A stretch of 64,000 nucleotides of DNA from Urinicoccus massiliensis (lineage in GTDB: Bacteria > Bacillota > Clostridia > Tissierellales > Peptoniphilaceae), in contig NZ_LT635493.1 of NCBI RefSeq assembly GCF_900120405.1, positions 657,037 through 721,036 on the forward strand, written 5' to 3'. The position numbers were made by a program, and so were the translations under genes. Below are positions 8,485-17,576 of this stretch, piece after piece. The notes beneath the pieces were generated by a model. That model was not told the origin of the DNA and searched no databases. It worked only from the letters and a program-made list of their open reading frames with translations. Within the stretch, counting starts at the first letter, position 1; the number at the start of each line of letters is the position of its first letter.

Positions 8485-9849
8485 TTACAATTCAAAAATC
8501 TCATCTGCAACTTCGTTCAAAAACTCGATATCGTGTGAAACTATAAAAATTATTTTATCCTTATTTCTATATTTTTTGATTAATTCCGATATTTTCATCA
8601 TATTGGAATAATCCATACCACTTGTAGGTTCATCGTAATAGACAAATGGAGAATCCTTACACATAAGAGATGCTATTGCAAGTCTTTGCTTTTGACCTCC
8701 TGACAAACTCATTGGATGCCTTTCTCTAAATCCGTCTAAGCCTAAATCTTTTAAAATGATTTTTGCCTTTTCTTCATCAAAATTCTTTACTCCTATACCA
8801 AGCTCTTTGAATACCTCATCTGTAAATAATTGATGATTTACGTCTTGCATAACAAGTGAAGAGTTTTTTAGTCTTTCTTTTTTAGATAGTTTCTCTCCTT
8901 TAAAATAAATTTCTTCTTTTGATTTTTTCTCAAGGCCAATTAAACATCTTAAGAGCGTTGACTTTCCTTGTCCATTGAATCCTATTATGCCATAAATTTT
9001 CCCAAGCTTAAACGAAATGTCCTTTACACTTAAACACTCATCATCCGTAAATTTATAGCAAAGATTCTTTATCTGATACTCTCCGCCTTCTTTTAAATAA
9101 GGAACTTCTAATTTGCTTAATTCTTTATCCCTTAAACTTAAAGCTTTTAATTCATTTTTATCTAGCTTTAAAAATTCATTTATTGTATAAATTTTTTTAA
9201 TCTTACCTTTGTCAATTATAAAGACACGATCAACTATGTCCATCAAATAATAAATTCTATGCTCAGCTACAATTATGCTTATGCCTTTTTCTTTTAGGAT
9301 TTTTAACATCCTTGTCAAAACATCTATGCTTTTAATATCCAAATTTGATGAAGGTTCATCCATAACTATGATCTTTGTGCCTGCTATATAAGAAGCGGCA
9401 ATGCAAAGTATTTGTTTTTCACCGCCGGATAGATTAAATATATTTCTGTTCAAAAGATTTTTTATCGGGAATATCTCAAGCATATCCTTCAAACGCCTGT
9501 CCATCTCTTCTCTTGTAAGACCAATATTTTCTAAATAGAACAATAATTCTAATGTCGTATTTATATTAAAGAAATATGTCTTAGGATTTTGAAAAACAGT
9601 TGAGACAAGCATCGAGATTTGATAAAGCTCCAAATCTTTTATATTTTTACCATCAATAATTATTTCTCCCTTTGTCTTTGCGTTATCATACCTTACAGCT
9701 AGTCCGTTGATTGAATTTATTAAAGATGACTTACCGCTTCCACTTTTTCCTGTAAATAGCATGCACTCTCCCTCAGCTATGGATAGTGATATATCATCTA
9801 TTATATGTTCTTTGCCATAATCAAGGCTTAAATTTTTTATTTCTACCAT
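8485..9849 (-). CDS. ECF transporter ATPase, two ATPase domains in one chain (cassette 2)
   Basis: 454 residues with two ABC ATPase domains: Walker A GKSGSGKSS and signature LSGGEKQ in the first, GFNGQGKST, LSGGQKQR and YYDEPTSGMD in the second. Same fused EcfA layout as 4010-5401. It overlaps the end of EcfT by seven bases and is the last gene of the operon. In the second domain the residue before DEPTSG is Tyr rather than the usual Leu; the catalytic Glu is retained. Confidence 0.9.
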   Translation of the reverse strand: MVEIKNLSLDYGKEHIIDDISLSIAEGECMLFTGKSGSGKSSLINSINGLAVRYDNAKTKGEIIIDGKNIKDLELYQISMLVSTVFQNPKTYFFNINTTLELLFYLENIGLTREEMDRRLKDMLEIFPIKNLLNRNIFNLSGGEKQILCIAASYIAGTKIIVMDEPSSNLDIKSIDVLTRMLKILKEKGISIIVAEHRIYYLMDIVDRVFIIDKGKIKKIYTINEFLKLDKNELKALSLRDKELSKLEVPYLKEGGEYQIKNLCYKFTDDECLSVKDISFKLGKIYGIIGFNGQGKSTLLRCLIGLEKKSKEEIYFKGEKLSKKERLKNSSLVMQDVNHQLFTDEVFKELGIGVKNFDEEKAKIILKDLGLDGFRERHPMSLSGGQKQRLAIASLMCKDSPFVYYDEPTSGMDYSNMMKISELIKKYRNKDKIIFIVSHDIEFLNEVADEIFEL

Positions 9850-10532
9850 ATTAAGCCTCCAACAATAAGTCCAGTTATAATTAAAACATATACAAAATCT
9901 ATAGTCTGTATCTTTACAGGAATATATCTGGTCTTGGCAATTGGATTTTCTATTGCCTTTGTTTCTGCCGCTTTTGCAATATCATCTGCTATGTTCGAAG
10001 ATATAATTAGTAGCGGCACCGAAACGTATTCAAGATATTTGATTGGATTTTTAAAATTTATACCCCTTACCTTCATAGCCATTTTGATGTTTTTCTTCTC
10101 TTCTTTAAAAGATGGAAAGAACCTAAACATAACCGCAATAGGTATGGAAGGATTTTTTGAAATTTTAAGCTTATCCATTGATGAAATTATTGCGCCTACA
10201 TCAGAGGTCTTTATCATGAAGCTTGCTGCCATAAATGGCAATAAAAACATTCTGAAGATAATAAATAAGCTTAAAAACATCTTAATTATTGGATTTATAT
10301 TAGATAGCACCATAAAATTAGGTAAAGCATATAAAATTGTGCATAAAATTATCCATTTGAAAAGTGTTTTTTTGTATCCATTCAAATAAAATAAAATACC
10401 AATAATACAAACAATTGCTAGCTCGAAACATATGTTTAAGCTATGCACAACAGTTAAGCCTGTAAGAAATACGACTAATAACTTACTGATGGGGTTGAGA
10501 TTAAAGGGAGAATTTGAAAAAAAGTTAGGCAT
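9843..10532 (-). CDS. ECF transporter transmembrane subunit EcfT (cassette 2)
   Basis: 229 residues, hydrophobic, CbiQ/EcfT type, with the coupling motif AMKVRGINFKNP in the cytoplasmic region. The start codon shares one base with the stop of the S-component gene (TAATG), and its end overlaps the ATPase gene. The three ECF subunits are thus translationally linked. Confidence 0.85.
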   Translation of the reverse strand: MPNFFSNSPFNLNPISKLLVVFLTGLTVVHSLNICFELAIVCIIGILFYLNGYKKTLFKWIILCTILYALPNFMVLSNINPIIKMFLSLFIIFRMFLLPFMAASFMIKTSDVGAIISSMDKLKISKNPSIPIAVMFRFFPSFKEEKKNIKMAMKVRGINFKNPIKYLEYVSVPLLIISSNIADDIAKAAETKAIENPIAKTRYIPVKIQTIDFVYVLIITGLIVGGLIW

Positions 10533-11113
10533 TATACAATGCCTGCTTTTTCAAAGTGTTTCTTCAATAGAGCCTTGCCTATATATGCTCCAATTATTCC
10601 TCCTAGGAAAGCACCTAAGGCTACTAAAGCCATGTGAGGATAAGTTATTAGATTTTCCAATGCATCAACATAATCTTTTCCCATCATCATAGATAATTCA
10701 ATATATTTTTCTTTAGCTAAAAGCATTTGCATTAATGATCCACAAATCCACGTACAAAATACTGCATAAGAAAGCATATTATATTTAAATGAATTATAAT
10801 TACCAATCTTTCTAATTAATTCTGCAACCATCATTACTATCAATGAAAATACTGGCAATACATAAGTATGTCCCATAGCAAACATCACAAGTGGTGATAT
10901 CATACCGAGAATAAATAATGCCCATGGTTTTTGAACCTTAGCCATAAATAACATAAGAACAGTTCCTGCAACTATGGCTAAAACTGTTGGGTAAACTAAA
11001 AACAATATTGGGATCATTCCCATCATACCAACAGCAAACATCAAGACGAAATAAATTACGGCAAAAACACCGATACTTACTAAATCTTTTACTTTTAATT
11101 TTTTATTATCCAT
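10532..11113 (-). CDS. ECF substrate-binding S component, Trep_Strep type (cassette 2)
   Basis: 193 residues with about six membrane segments. The N-terminus KLKVKDLVSIGVFAVIYF is close to that of the cassette 1 S component (KLEVRDLINVGLFAVLGF) and the lengths are identical, so both belong to the same S-component family. Shine-Dalgarno TAGGAGG precedes the ATG. It sits after the MATE gene, separated by 59 bases. Substrate unknown. Confidence 0.8.
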   Translation of the reverse strand: MDNKKLKVKDLVSIGVFAVIYFVLMFAVGMMGMIPILFLVYPTVLAIVAGTVLMLFMAKVQKPWALFILGMISPLVMFAMGHTYVLPVFSLIVMMVAELIRKIGNYNSFKYNMLSYAVFCTWICGSLMQMLLAKEKYIELSMMMGKDYVDALENLITYPHMALVALGAFLGGIIGAYIGKALLKKHFEKAGIV

Positions 11114-11172
11114 TTTAGTCCTCCTAATAAATAAATTCTTCTGCCATTTTTGTTTTTTTCTTTATTTTATTT

Positions 11173-12516
11173 TTAATTTTTTACATTCATATTTGAAAGA
11201 GCCTTGGCTTGCATTGCTAAACCTACCATTATCATAGTAAAATCTACAACTGGTTCTGCCCACCAAACAGCCCCTGCTCCAAATATTCTTGGCAATATAA
11301 GTAAAGCTGGAACAAGTAGTATTAACTGTCTTAGCATTACAATCATTCCAGCTTTTTTTCCATCCCCAATCGCTTGAAAAAAAGTGATTGTCATAATCAT
11401 AATTCCATAAAGAATAAATACTGAATAGAATATTCTGAAATTATTAACTCCGCTTGAAATTATATCCTGACTTACTTTAAATAAACCAAGTAACTGTTTT
11501 GAAAATACTTGTGCTGGGAACCAAAAAATTGCTGCAAGTCCTGTTCCTCCTATAAAAAATATATTCATAGTTTCCTTTACTCTATCGTATTGTTTTGCTC
11601 CAAAGTTTGTACCAATAATCGGCTGTAACCCCTGACTCATTCCCCAAATTGGTATAAATGAAAATCCATAAAATCTCAAAGTTGCCGACATTAATATTGC
11701 ATTTGGATCTCCTCCATATCTAAAAGCTTGTCTATAAAGCAATGTTTGTTGAACCATGAAAAATACTTGCATGATCATAGCTGATACTCCTACTCCAAAC
11801 ATTTCCTTTGATATAGCTTTTTCTTTTTTTATTTTTCTTATTTTTACATTTTCACTTTTACTCTTAAAATAATAAAGAGTAATAACTGCTTGAATTATTT
11901 GTGCTGTTACAGTTGCTATAGCTGCTCCCTCAATGGCATAATCACCCATTAATTTCATTAGTATTGGATCAAGAGCTATATTGATAAAGGCACCAAGTCC
12001 CATGATACTCATTGCTCTTTTCATAAGTCCTTCACCACGCATAACCATATTGGCTGACTGGGTAAAGTTTACAAAAATTGAGCCTAGAAATATTATTCTT
12101 AAATACCTTATACCTAATGCCTTTATTTCTCCTGTTGCTCCAATTAAATCTAAAAAATATGGTCCTAGAAGTATTCCTCCTATTGTTATGATCGTTGAAA
12201 AAAATATAATCCAATAGATAAGATTTCCCATAAGCTTGTCTATAGTATTATTATCACCCTTTCCCATGGCTCTTGATAAAATTGATGCCGAACCTATCCC
12301 TATAAGCGTTGCAATCCCATTATTAAAAAAGGTAAGTGGCATAGCTATTGAGCAAGCCGCCATAGCATTCTCACCAATTATTTGTCCAGCAAATATTCCA
12401 TCCATAAGTGGGTATAGACCTATAACCACCATGCCAATTACTGCTGGTATAGATAATTGAAACATTAAAGACAATGGCTTCTTGGTCAATAACTGTTCTT
12501 TCATGTTTTGTTTCAT
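11173..12516 (-). CDS. MATE-family multidrug/metabolite exporter
   Basis: About 447 residues with twelve hydrophobic segments in two similar halves; FQLSIPAVIGMVVIGLYPL at the start and GLQPIIGTNFGAK in the middle are typical of MATE (MatE, NorM/MepA-like) proteins, which export organic molecules using a Na+ or H+ gradient. The start is uncertain: ATG at 12516 (chosen), or a TTG at 12531 that overlaps the stop of the upstream ABC gene. Its place between paired ABC half-transporters and an ECF importer is unusual; it could export a small carrier molecule that the others bring back, but that is inference. Confidence 0.88.
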   Translation of the reverse strand: MKQNMKEQLLTKKPLSLMFQLSIPAVIGMVVIGLYPLMDGIFAGQIIGENAMAACSIAMPLTFFNNGIATLIGIGSASILSRAMGKGDNNTIDKLMGNLIYWIIFFSTIITIGGILLGPYFLDLIGATGEIKALGIRYLRIIFLGSIFVNFTQSANMVMRGEGLMKRAMSIMGLGAFINIALDPILMKLMGDYAIEGAAIATVTAQIIQAVITLYYFKSKSENVKIRKIKKEKAISKEMFGVGVSAMIMQVFFMVQQTLLYRQAFRYGGDPNAILMSATLRFYGFSFIPIWGMSQGLQPIIGTNFGAKQYDRVKETMNIFFIGGTGLAAIFWFPAQVFSKQLLGLFKVSQDIISSGVNNFRIFYSVFILYGIMIMTITFFQAIGDGKKAGMIVMLRQLILLVPALLILPRIFGAGAVWWAEPVVDFTMIMVGLAMQAKALSNMNVKN

Positions 12517-12527
12517 TTTTAATTTCT

Positions 12528-14249
12528 TCAATATATAAACTCTTCTGCCATTTTTGTTTTTTCTATTAAATTCTTGTAAACTTTTGATTTTTGTAAAAGC
12601 TCTCCATGTTTGCCTTCACTTTCTACTCTTCCGTTTTCAAGAACTACTATCTTATCTGCATTTTCTATGGATTTCATTCTGTGTGAAATGATAACAACTG
12701 TTTTATCTTTAATTAAATTGTTTAAAGACTCTTGAATTTTTTTCTCGTTGTCAACATCAAGGCTGGCTGCTATCTCATCTAAGATTAAGATTGGTGCATC
12801 TTTTAAGAAGGCTCTGGCTATTGATAGCCTTTGTCTTTCTCCACCTGATAGCTCAGCTCCGTTCTCACCGATAAGAGTATCGAAACCATTATCCATTTTT
12901 TCTATAAAATCTGTGCAGTTTGCAAGTTTTGCTGCTCTTTTAACTTCTTCGTCACTTGCGTCTTGCTCACCGATTCTAATATTTTCCATAACGCTTTGAT
13001 TAAAGAGAACCACGTCTTGAAAAACTATTGATACCTTGTCAAAAAGAGATTCTGTTGATATTTCTTTTATATCTTTGCCATCGATTAAGATTTGTCCCTC
13101 GTCATAATCATATAGTCTTGATATAAGTTTCAAGATGGTTGTTTTACCGCAGCCGCTTGCGCCTACTAAAGCAGTTACCTCTCCCTGCTTAGCTTTAAAA
13201 CTTACGCCATCTATAACTTTTGCGTCTTTATTATAGGCAAACTCAACATTTTTTAGATCAATATCAAATTTTTTCAAATTATAGTCATCGCCTTCTTGTA
13301 AATCTTGATTTTGAATTTCTTTTAGTCTTTCAATCTTAGGCGATAAATAAAATATTTCCATCATGCCCTCTTTAGATGCATCTAGAGAGTCTTTTATCTT
13401 CATAGCTGCTAGTAAATATCCTATAAGGTAGAGAGGACTTATCTCTTTATTGATAATTAAATTAACTCCTACAAGTATTACAACAGCAAGAGATATGAAG
13501 CTAAATATTGAAGATATAGACATAGTTAAAATTGTAGTCATTTCCGATTTTAAGTGCACTTTTTCACTTTTATCCATTTTTTCATACAGCTTTTCTTTCA
13601 TTTCCTCTGATAAGCCATAGGCTTTAATCTCCATTTGCATTTCGATATTTTCCTGAAAACTTTCTGAGTTTTTTCTTAGAATATCATAATATCTTTTATG
13701 TCCCTTAACCTGAATTTTTTTAGATAAAGGTATAAATATAAAGCTTAAAAGTGATGGAATAATTACAGCTAAACCCATCTTGACATTGCTCACTAGCATC
13801 ATAATGGATATTAGTGGGAAGAAGAGTGCCATACCGCCCACTTTTGGTATCGAGTGGCTCATTGCATGCTCTATACCTTCAATATCAGACATGATTGTCT
13901 GCGCTAGGTCTGAAATATCGTGTTTAGAAAAGTATGATAGAGGTAGTTTTGATAAATTCTCTGCTGTCCTTATTCTTAAGTCCGCACTTTCTTGATATGT
14001 TGTGCTGTATAATTTATCGTATTCGATAGAAAGCAAAATATACATTGCTATCAAGGTCAAGGCTGAGAATGCTATATAAAATCCCTTGCTTCTACCAATA
14101 TTTTCCAAGACTTCCTGAGCAAAAATCATTAGTAATATCGCAGGAAGCATGTTTATACAATAAACAAAAAATGAAGCCAGTGTTGCTTTACTTAAATTTC
14201 TTGCTCCTTTATCTGTAAGAGCAAATCTTTTTTTATAAAACTCCTTCAT
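12528..14249 (-). CDS. ABC half-transporter, exporter fold (cassette 2, second subunit)
   Basis: 573 residues from the chosen ATG (MKEFYKKRFALTDKGARN), picked because GGAGGG lies eight bases upstream; a longer start at 14312 is less likely. Six membrane segments, then an ATPase with VGASGCGKTT, LSGGERQR and LDEIAASLDVDNEK; the usual EAT after Walker B is replaced by EIA, but the catalytic Glu remains. It overlaps the upstream half-transporter by 17 bases, indicating a coupled heterodimer. MLPAILLMIFAQEVLENIG in the first segments matches the IrtB/YbtQ type of fold only loosely. Confidence 0.88.
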   Translation of the reverse strand: MKEFYKKRFALTDKGARNLSKATLASFFVYCINMLPAILLMIFAQEVLENIGRSKGFYIAFSALTLIAMYILLSIEYDKLYSTTYQESADLRIRTAENLSKLPLSYFSKHDISDLAQTIMSDIEGIEHAMSHSIPKVGGMALFFPLISIMMLVSNVKMGLAVIIPSLLSFIFIPLSKKIQVKGHKRYYDILRKNSESFQENIEMQMEIKAYGLSEEMKEKLYEKMDKSEKVHLKSEMTTILTMSISSIFSFISLAVVILVGVNLIINKEISPLYLIGYLLAAMKIKDSLDASKEGMMEIFYLSPKIERLKEIQNQDLQEGDDYNLKKFDIDLKNVEFAYNKDAKVIDGVSFKAKQGEVTALVGASGCGKTTILKLISRLYDYDEGQILIDGKDIKEISTESLFDKVSIVFQDVVLFNQSVMENIRIGEQDASDEEVKRAAKLANCTDFIEKMDNGFDTLIGENGAELSGGERQRLSIARAFLKDAPILILDEIAASLDVDNEKKIQESLNNLIKDKTVVIISHRMKSIENADKIVVLENGRVESEGKHGELLQKSKVYKNLIEKTKMAEEFIY

Positions 14250-15987
14250 TTGAAACCCTCCATTCATTCGCACTGTTAAACATCTCTTGCAATCTCTTAT
14301 ACTTTGTATCACTTGACATTAATTCTTTGTCAGAACCTCTTTCTATAATTTTTCCGCCATCCATCACAAGTATTTCATCGAGGTCTTTAATTGTAGATAG
14401 TCTATGTGCAATCATGATAACTGTTTTATCCTTCATAAGATTTTTGAAAGCTTTTTGCAATTCAAACTCGTTATCTGGGTCAATAGATGCTGATGCTTCA
14501 TCCATAATAATAATTTTGGAATCCTTTAAAATTGCTCTAGCAATTGCAATTCTCTGTTTTTCTCCGCCAGATAAATAAACTCCTTTTGAGCCTATGACTG
14601 TATTTTCTCTTTCCGGGAATTTGTCTAGTATCAAATTGCATCCTGCTAATTTTAAGGCTCTCATAACGTCATCTCTGCTCGCTCCTTTATTAGCTAAAGC
14701 AACATTATCATAAATGCTCTTCTTGAATAATTTTGAATCTTGAAAAACAAAGGATATAGCTTTAATTAAAGCTTGGTCAGAATATTCAGATATTGGAATC
14801 CCACCTATCTTTATGCTTCCTTCATTAACATTATAAAAACCTGATATAAGTTTTGCTACTGTTGATTTACCTGATCCAGATGAACCAACTAGTGCATAGG
14901 ACTTTCCCTCTTCTAATTTAAAGGATAAATTTTCAATGACAGCCTTATCATTATAAGCAAAGCTTACATTATCAAATTCTATATTATAGTTTTTAAAATT
15001 ATTAACATTACCATGGGCTAATTTGTCTTTTTGCATATCTTCGTAAAGCGCCTCTAAAGTATCTACTGCATAATTGCCTTGAGAAATGTACATGGAGTAC
15101 CACATCATTCTCATAAATGAAACAAAGAGAACTCCTGATAAAAATAAAATCATGATAAGTTCAAGTAAAACCACCTTTGCGCTAGCTAAGCTAGTCATAA
15201 AATAAACTATAGGAATAATTAAAATTGCAATTAAGCCAAAAAATAACCATTGATACAAAACATAAGGTTTTTTACAAGATAGTGAATAATTATAAGCATA
15301 CTTTGAGTAATCTTTTATCGCCTTGTAAAAGCTTTTAAATGACTCGACATTTGCTCTAAATATTTTTACAACTTGCATTCCTCTTACGTATTCAACAGTT
15401 TCAGCGCTTAGTTTAGATAGGGCTTCTTGGTATATCTTCATAAATTCTTGATCGCCCATCATTGCACCTAAAATTAAGCCACCGATTATAGTAAGAGCAA
15501 GCAAAGTTATGCCAACTCTTATACTTACTATAAAGCCGAGTGCTAGTACTAGTACTGGTGTAACTATTGCCTGAGAACTATCGGGAATCATGTGAGCTAC
15601 AACCTGGTGAGTTTGCGCGGCGTTGTCATCTATGATCTTTCTTATTTGACCAGATGGATTTAAGTCAAAGAACCTAAAACTTGCTTTCTCTAAGCCGTCT
15701 ATCCCCCTTTTTCTTAAATTTGTTTCAAGCCTAAAACCTAGTATGTGAGAACATGTTCCTGAAACAGAATAAAATATTGCTCCACTTGTTAGTGTGATGA
15801 CAGATTTTAACGCTATGGTCTCTGCGCCGGATAAATTTGAATTAATTATTAAATTATCTAGAAATTTGTAGATTAAATAAAATCCATATACCGTAAGTAC
15901 AGCAGATATAGCAGAAAAGACTATAGCTAAAAAGCCGAGATATTTTTTATCCTGTACATAAGCAAATAGTTTTTTGTAAATCTTCAT
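14233..15987 (-). CDS. ABC half-transporter, exporter fold (cassette 2, first subunit)
   Basis: 584 residues. I chose the ATG giving MKIYKKLFAYVQDKK because AAGGGAG precedes it by eight bases; an upstream start at 16071 would cover the promoter region. The ATPase has VGSSGSGKST, LSGGEKQR and IMDEASASIDPDNE with catalytic Glu. It is first in the cassette 2 operon, 50 bases after a Fur-like palindrome. Pairs of this kind next to an AraC regulator resemble the YbtPQ/IrtAB gene arrangement, which supports, but does not show, a role with siderophores. Confidence 0.9.
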   Translation of the reverse strand: MKIYKKLFAYVQDKKYLGFLAIVFSAISAVLTVYGFYLIYKFLDNLIINSNLSGAETIALKSVITLTSGAIFYSVSGTCSHILGFRLETNLRKRGIDGLEKASFRFFDLNPSGQIRKIIDDNAAQTHQVVAHMIPDSSQAIVTPVLVLALGFIVSIRVGITLLALTIIGGLILGAMMGDQEFMKIYQEALSKLSAETVEYVRGMQVVKIFRANVESFKSFYKAIKDYSKYAYNYSLSCKKPYVLYQWLFFGLIAILIIPIVYFMTSLASAKVVLLELIMILFLSGVLFVSFMRMMWYSMYISQGNYAVDTLEALYEDMQKDKLAHGNVNNFKNYNIEFDNVSFAYNDKAVIENLSFKLEEGKSYALVGSSGSGKSTVAKLISGFYNVNEGSIKIGGIPISEYSDQALIKAISFVFQDSKLFKKSIYDNVALANKGASRDDVMRALKLAGCNLILDKFPERENTVIGSKGVYLSGGEKQRIAIARAILKDSKIIIMDEASASIDPDNEFELQKAFKNLMKDKTVIMIAHRLSTIKDLDEILVMDGGKIIERGSDKELMSSDTKYKRLQEMFNSANEWRVSNEGVL

Positions 15988-16036
15988 AATATTATCTCCC
16001 TTCATTGATATTCCTTTTAGATATAAATTCGCTTTG

Positions 16037-16092
16037 ATGATAACTGTTATCATTGCTTTTTTATTATACATCGGTTATAATTACTAATACAA
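16037..16092 (-). promoter_or_regulatory. Cassette 2 promoter with Fur-like box
   Basis: On the minus strand: -35 TTGTAT (16087-16092), 18-base spacer, -10 TATAAT (16063-16068), followed by ATGATAAC-T-GTTATCAT (16037-16053), a perfect 8-1-8 palindrome over the expected transcription start. It matches the Bacillus Fur 7-1-7 consensus TGATAAT-N-ATTATCA except for one position per arm. This predicts iron repression. Binding by another DtxR- or Fur-type protein is also possible. Confidence 0.65.
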
Positions 16093-16147
16093 TAGTTTTG
16101 AATTAATAAGGCTAATTGGAATATTGTCTAAAAGGGATAGGTGTATT

Positions 16148-17140
16148 ATGACATATTACGATTTTGTAAAAAAATGTATGCAAGTGGATGCATGTAAAAA
16201 CAATAAGAAGTACTCAAGTGCAGGTCACACTTTTTGTTGGAAAAAAGAGGATTCTACTTATGCAGAAGGCCTTTATTGGTTTTATGAAGGAGACGGCTTC
16301 ATTATTGATATACATGATTTTTATATCAGTGAGGAAGTAGTTAAAAATAGTACTTACAGTATGGCAGATTATGTGTCGATATACACAAGCTACATAGTCA
16401 GCGCGAACGGTGAAAAATTTAATCCATATCAAACTCTTACTGCAAACTCCTTATGTACTCTTGATTTTGATAATATAAGAGATGACTTCCTATTTTTATT
16501 ACACGAGAATTCATATTATCTTTGTGTTTCTATAGGATTTAAAAGAGAACTTTTAGAAAAGCACCTATCATCCATTAACATTAATCCAGAATCATTTTAT
16601 TCGACCTTACTTCAAAATAATCAAATTATTCTTACAAAGGCCTTAGAAAAAGTTGCAATGGAAATATTAAATTGTAAGATGGACCCTCCAGCCGCTGATT
16701 TTTTCTTTAAAGCAAAGGCAAATGAATGGATAAGTATAGTAATAGATACCTACTTAAATAGAAAAAAATATAAAATTGAATCTGACGATAATAAAGCACT
16801 CGAAGATGTAGCAAGATTCTTAGATGATCATTTCGCCATGAATGTAAATCAAGAAACCCTTGAAAAAATATCTAAAATGAGCGGAACAAAATTAAAAAAT
16901 TTATTCAAAGAAAAATATGGTCAAAGCATTACAGAATACTCACAAAGAAAAAGAATGAACGTGGCTGAAACTCTACTCTTAAACACCAAGCTTCCTATAA
17001 AGGAAATAGCTGCGTCTGTTGGATACACATCCCATAGCAAGTTTTCCATTTATTACAAAAGATACAAAGGGAAACTTCCTAGTGAAGTCCGTAATTTAGC
17101 TTGCAAACATCACAATTTAAAATGCGATTATTGTGATTAA
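16148..17140 (+). CDS. AraC-family transcriptional regulator
   Basis: About 330 residues. The C-terminal ~100 residues are an AraC double helix-turn-helix (VNQETLEKISKMSGTKLKN, FKEKYGQSITEYSQRKRMN, then LPIKEIAASVGYTSHSKFSI). The N-terminal two thirds show no family I can name with certainty and would hold the ligand or dimer domain. Divergent from cassette 2, sharing its 160-base promoter region. The last residues (CKHHNLKCDYCD) carry Cys/His that might bind metal; this is speculation. I start at ATG 16148, after AAAGGGATAGG. Confidence 0.85.
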   Translation: MTYYDFVKKCMQVDACKNNKKYSSAGHTFCWKKEDSTYAEGLYWFYEGDGFIIDIHDFYISEEVVKNSTYSMADYVSIYTSYIVSANGEKFNPYQTLTANSLCTLDFDNIRDDFLFLLHENSYYLCVSIGFKRELLEKHLSSININPESFYSTLLQNNQIILTKALEKVAMEILNCKMDPPAADFFFKAKANEWISIVIDTYLNRKKYKIESDDNKALEDVARFLDDHFAMNVNQETLEKISKMSGTKLKNLFKEKYGQSITEYSQRKRMNVAETLLLNTKLPIKEIAASVGYTSHSKFSIYYKRYKGKLPSEVRNLACKHHNLKCDYCD

Positions 17141-17221
17141 AGTATTTTTTTATTTATAGGCCTTTATCTTATATGATTTTATAGATATTGGTATAGGTAT
17201 GTATAAGTTTGGTAAAAAGCA

Positions 17222-17250
17222 AAAAAAGAGCAGCCTCTTAAGCTACTCTT
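17222..17250 (-). terminator. Likely terminator, minus strand
   Basis: On the minus strand AGAGTAGC pairs with GCTGCTCT (one G-T pair) around a seven-base loop and is followed by seven T. It would stop transcripts coming from the XRE gene at 17577 or from the degenerate fragment next to it. Confidence 0.55.
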
Positions 17251-17273
17251 GTAGAAAGTACAAAACGAGTTAA

Positions 17274-17465
17274 TTATATTTTTGTGTTTCCTAATACCAG
17301 CCCAAAAACTACTCTCACGTCCATATAGTTTTTTTGAGTCTTTTTGACATATCCTTCTTCATCTTTTTCAAATACAAAATGCTTATAAAACTGCTTAAAA
17401 TGCAGGATTTATAAATTTATATCTTTTGTATCAAGGCTAGACTCTTCAAGTGAAACGGGTGAACA
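17274..17465 (-). pseudogene. Degenerate gene fragment, family not recognised
   Basis: The minus strand reads 64 codons with one internal TAA: ...SPVSLEESSLDTKDINL, stop, ILHFKQFYKHFVFEKDEEGY, VKKTQKNYMDVRVVFGLVLG, NTKI. The amino acids on both sides of the stop look like real protein and the first TAA could be a mutated CAA. No start codon. A decayed C-terminus of a larger gene, probably from a mobile element. I cannot name it. The rest of 17141-17576 shows no gene. Confidence 0.4.
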
Positions 17466-17576
17466 CTAAGTATGTCATGAATTCTTGTATGTATGTGGAA
17501 ACATATCCACATGCTTTTTAACGATAACATAAGCCTATCCTTAAAAGGCATTAGCTCTACAAACTGAGAGTTGTCA

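Noticed and set aside
15988-16071. Longer N-terminus of the first cassette 2 ABC subunit
   Set aside because: It runs through the Fur-like box and leader; the ATG at 15987 has a ribosome binding site.
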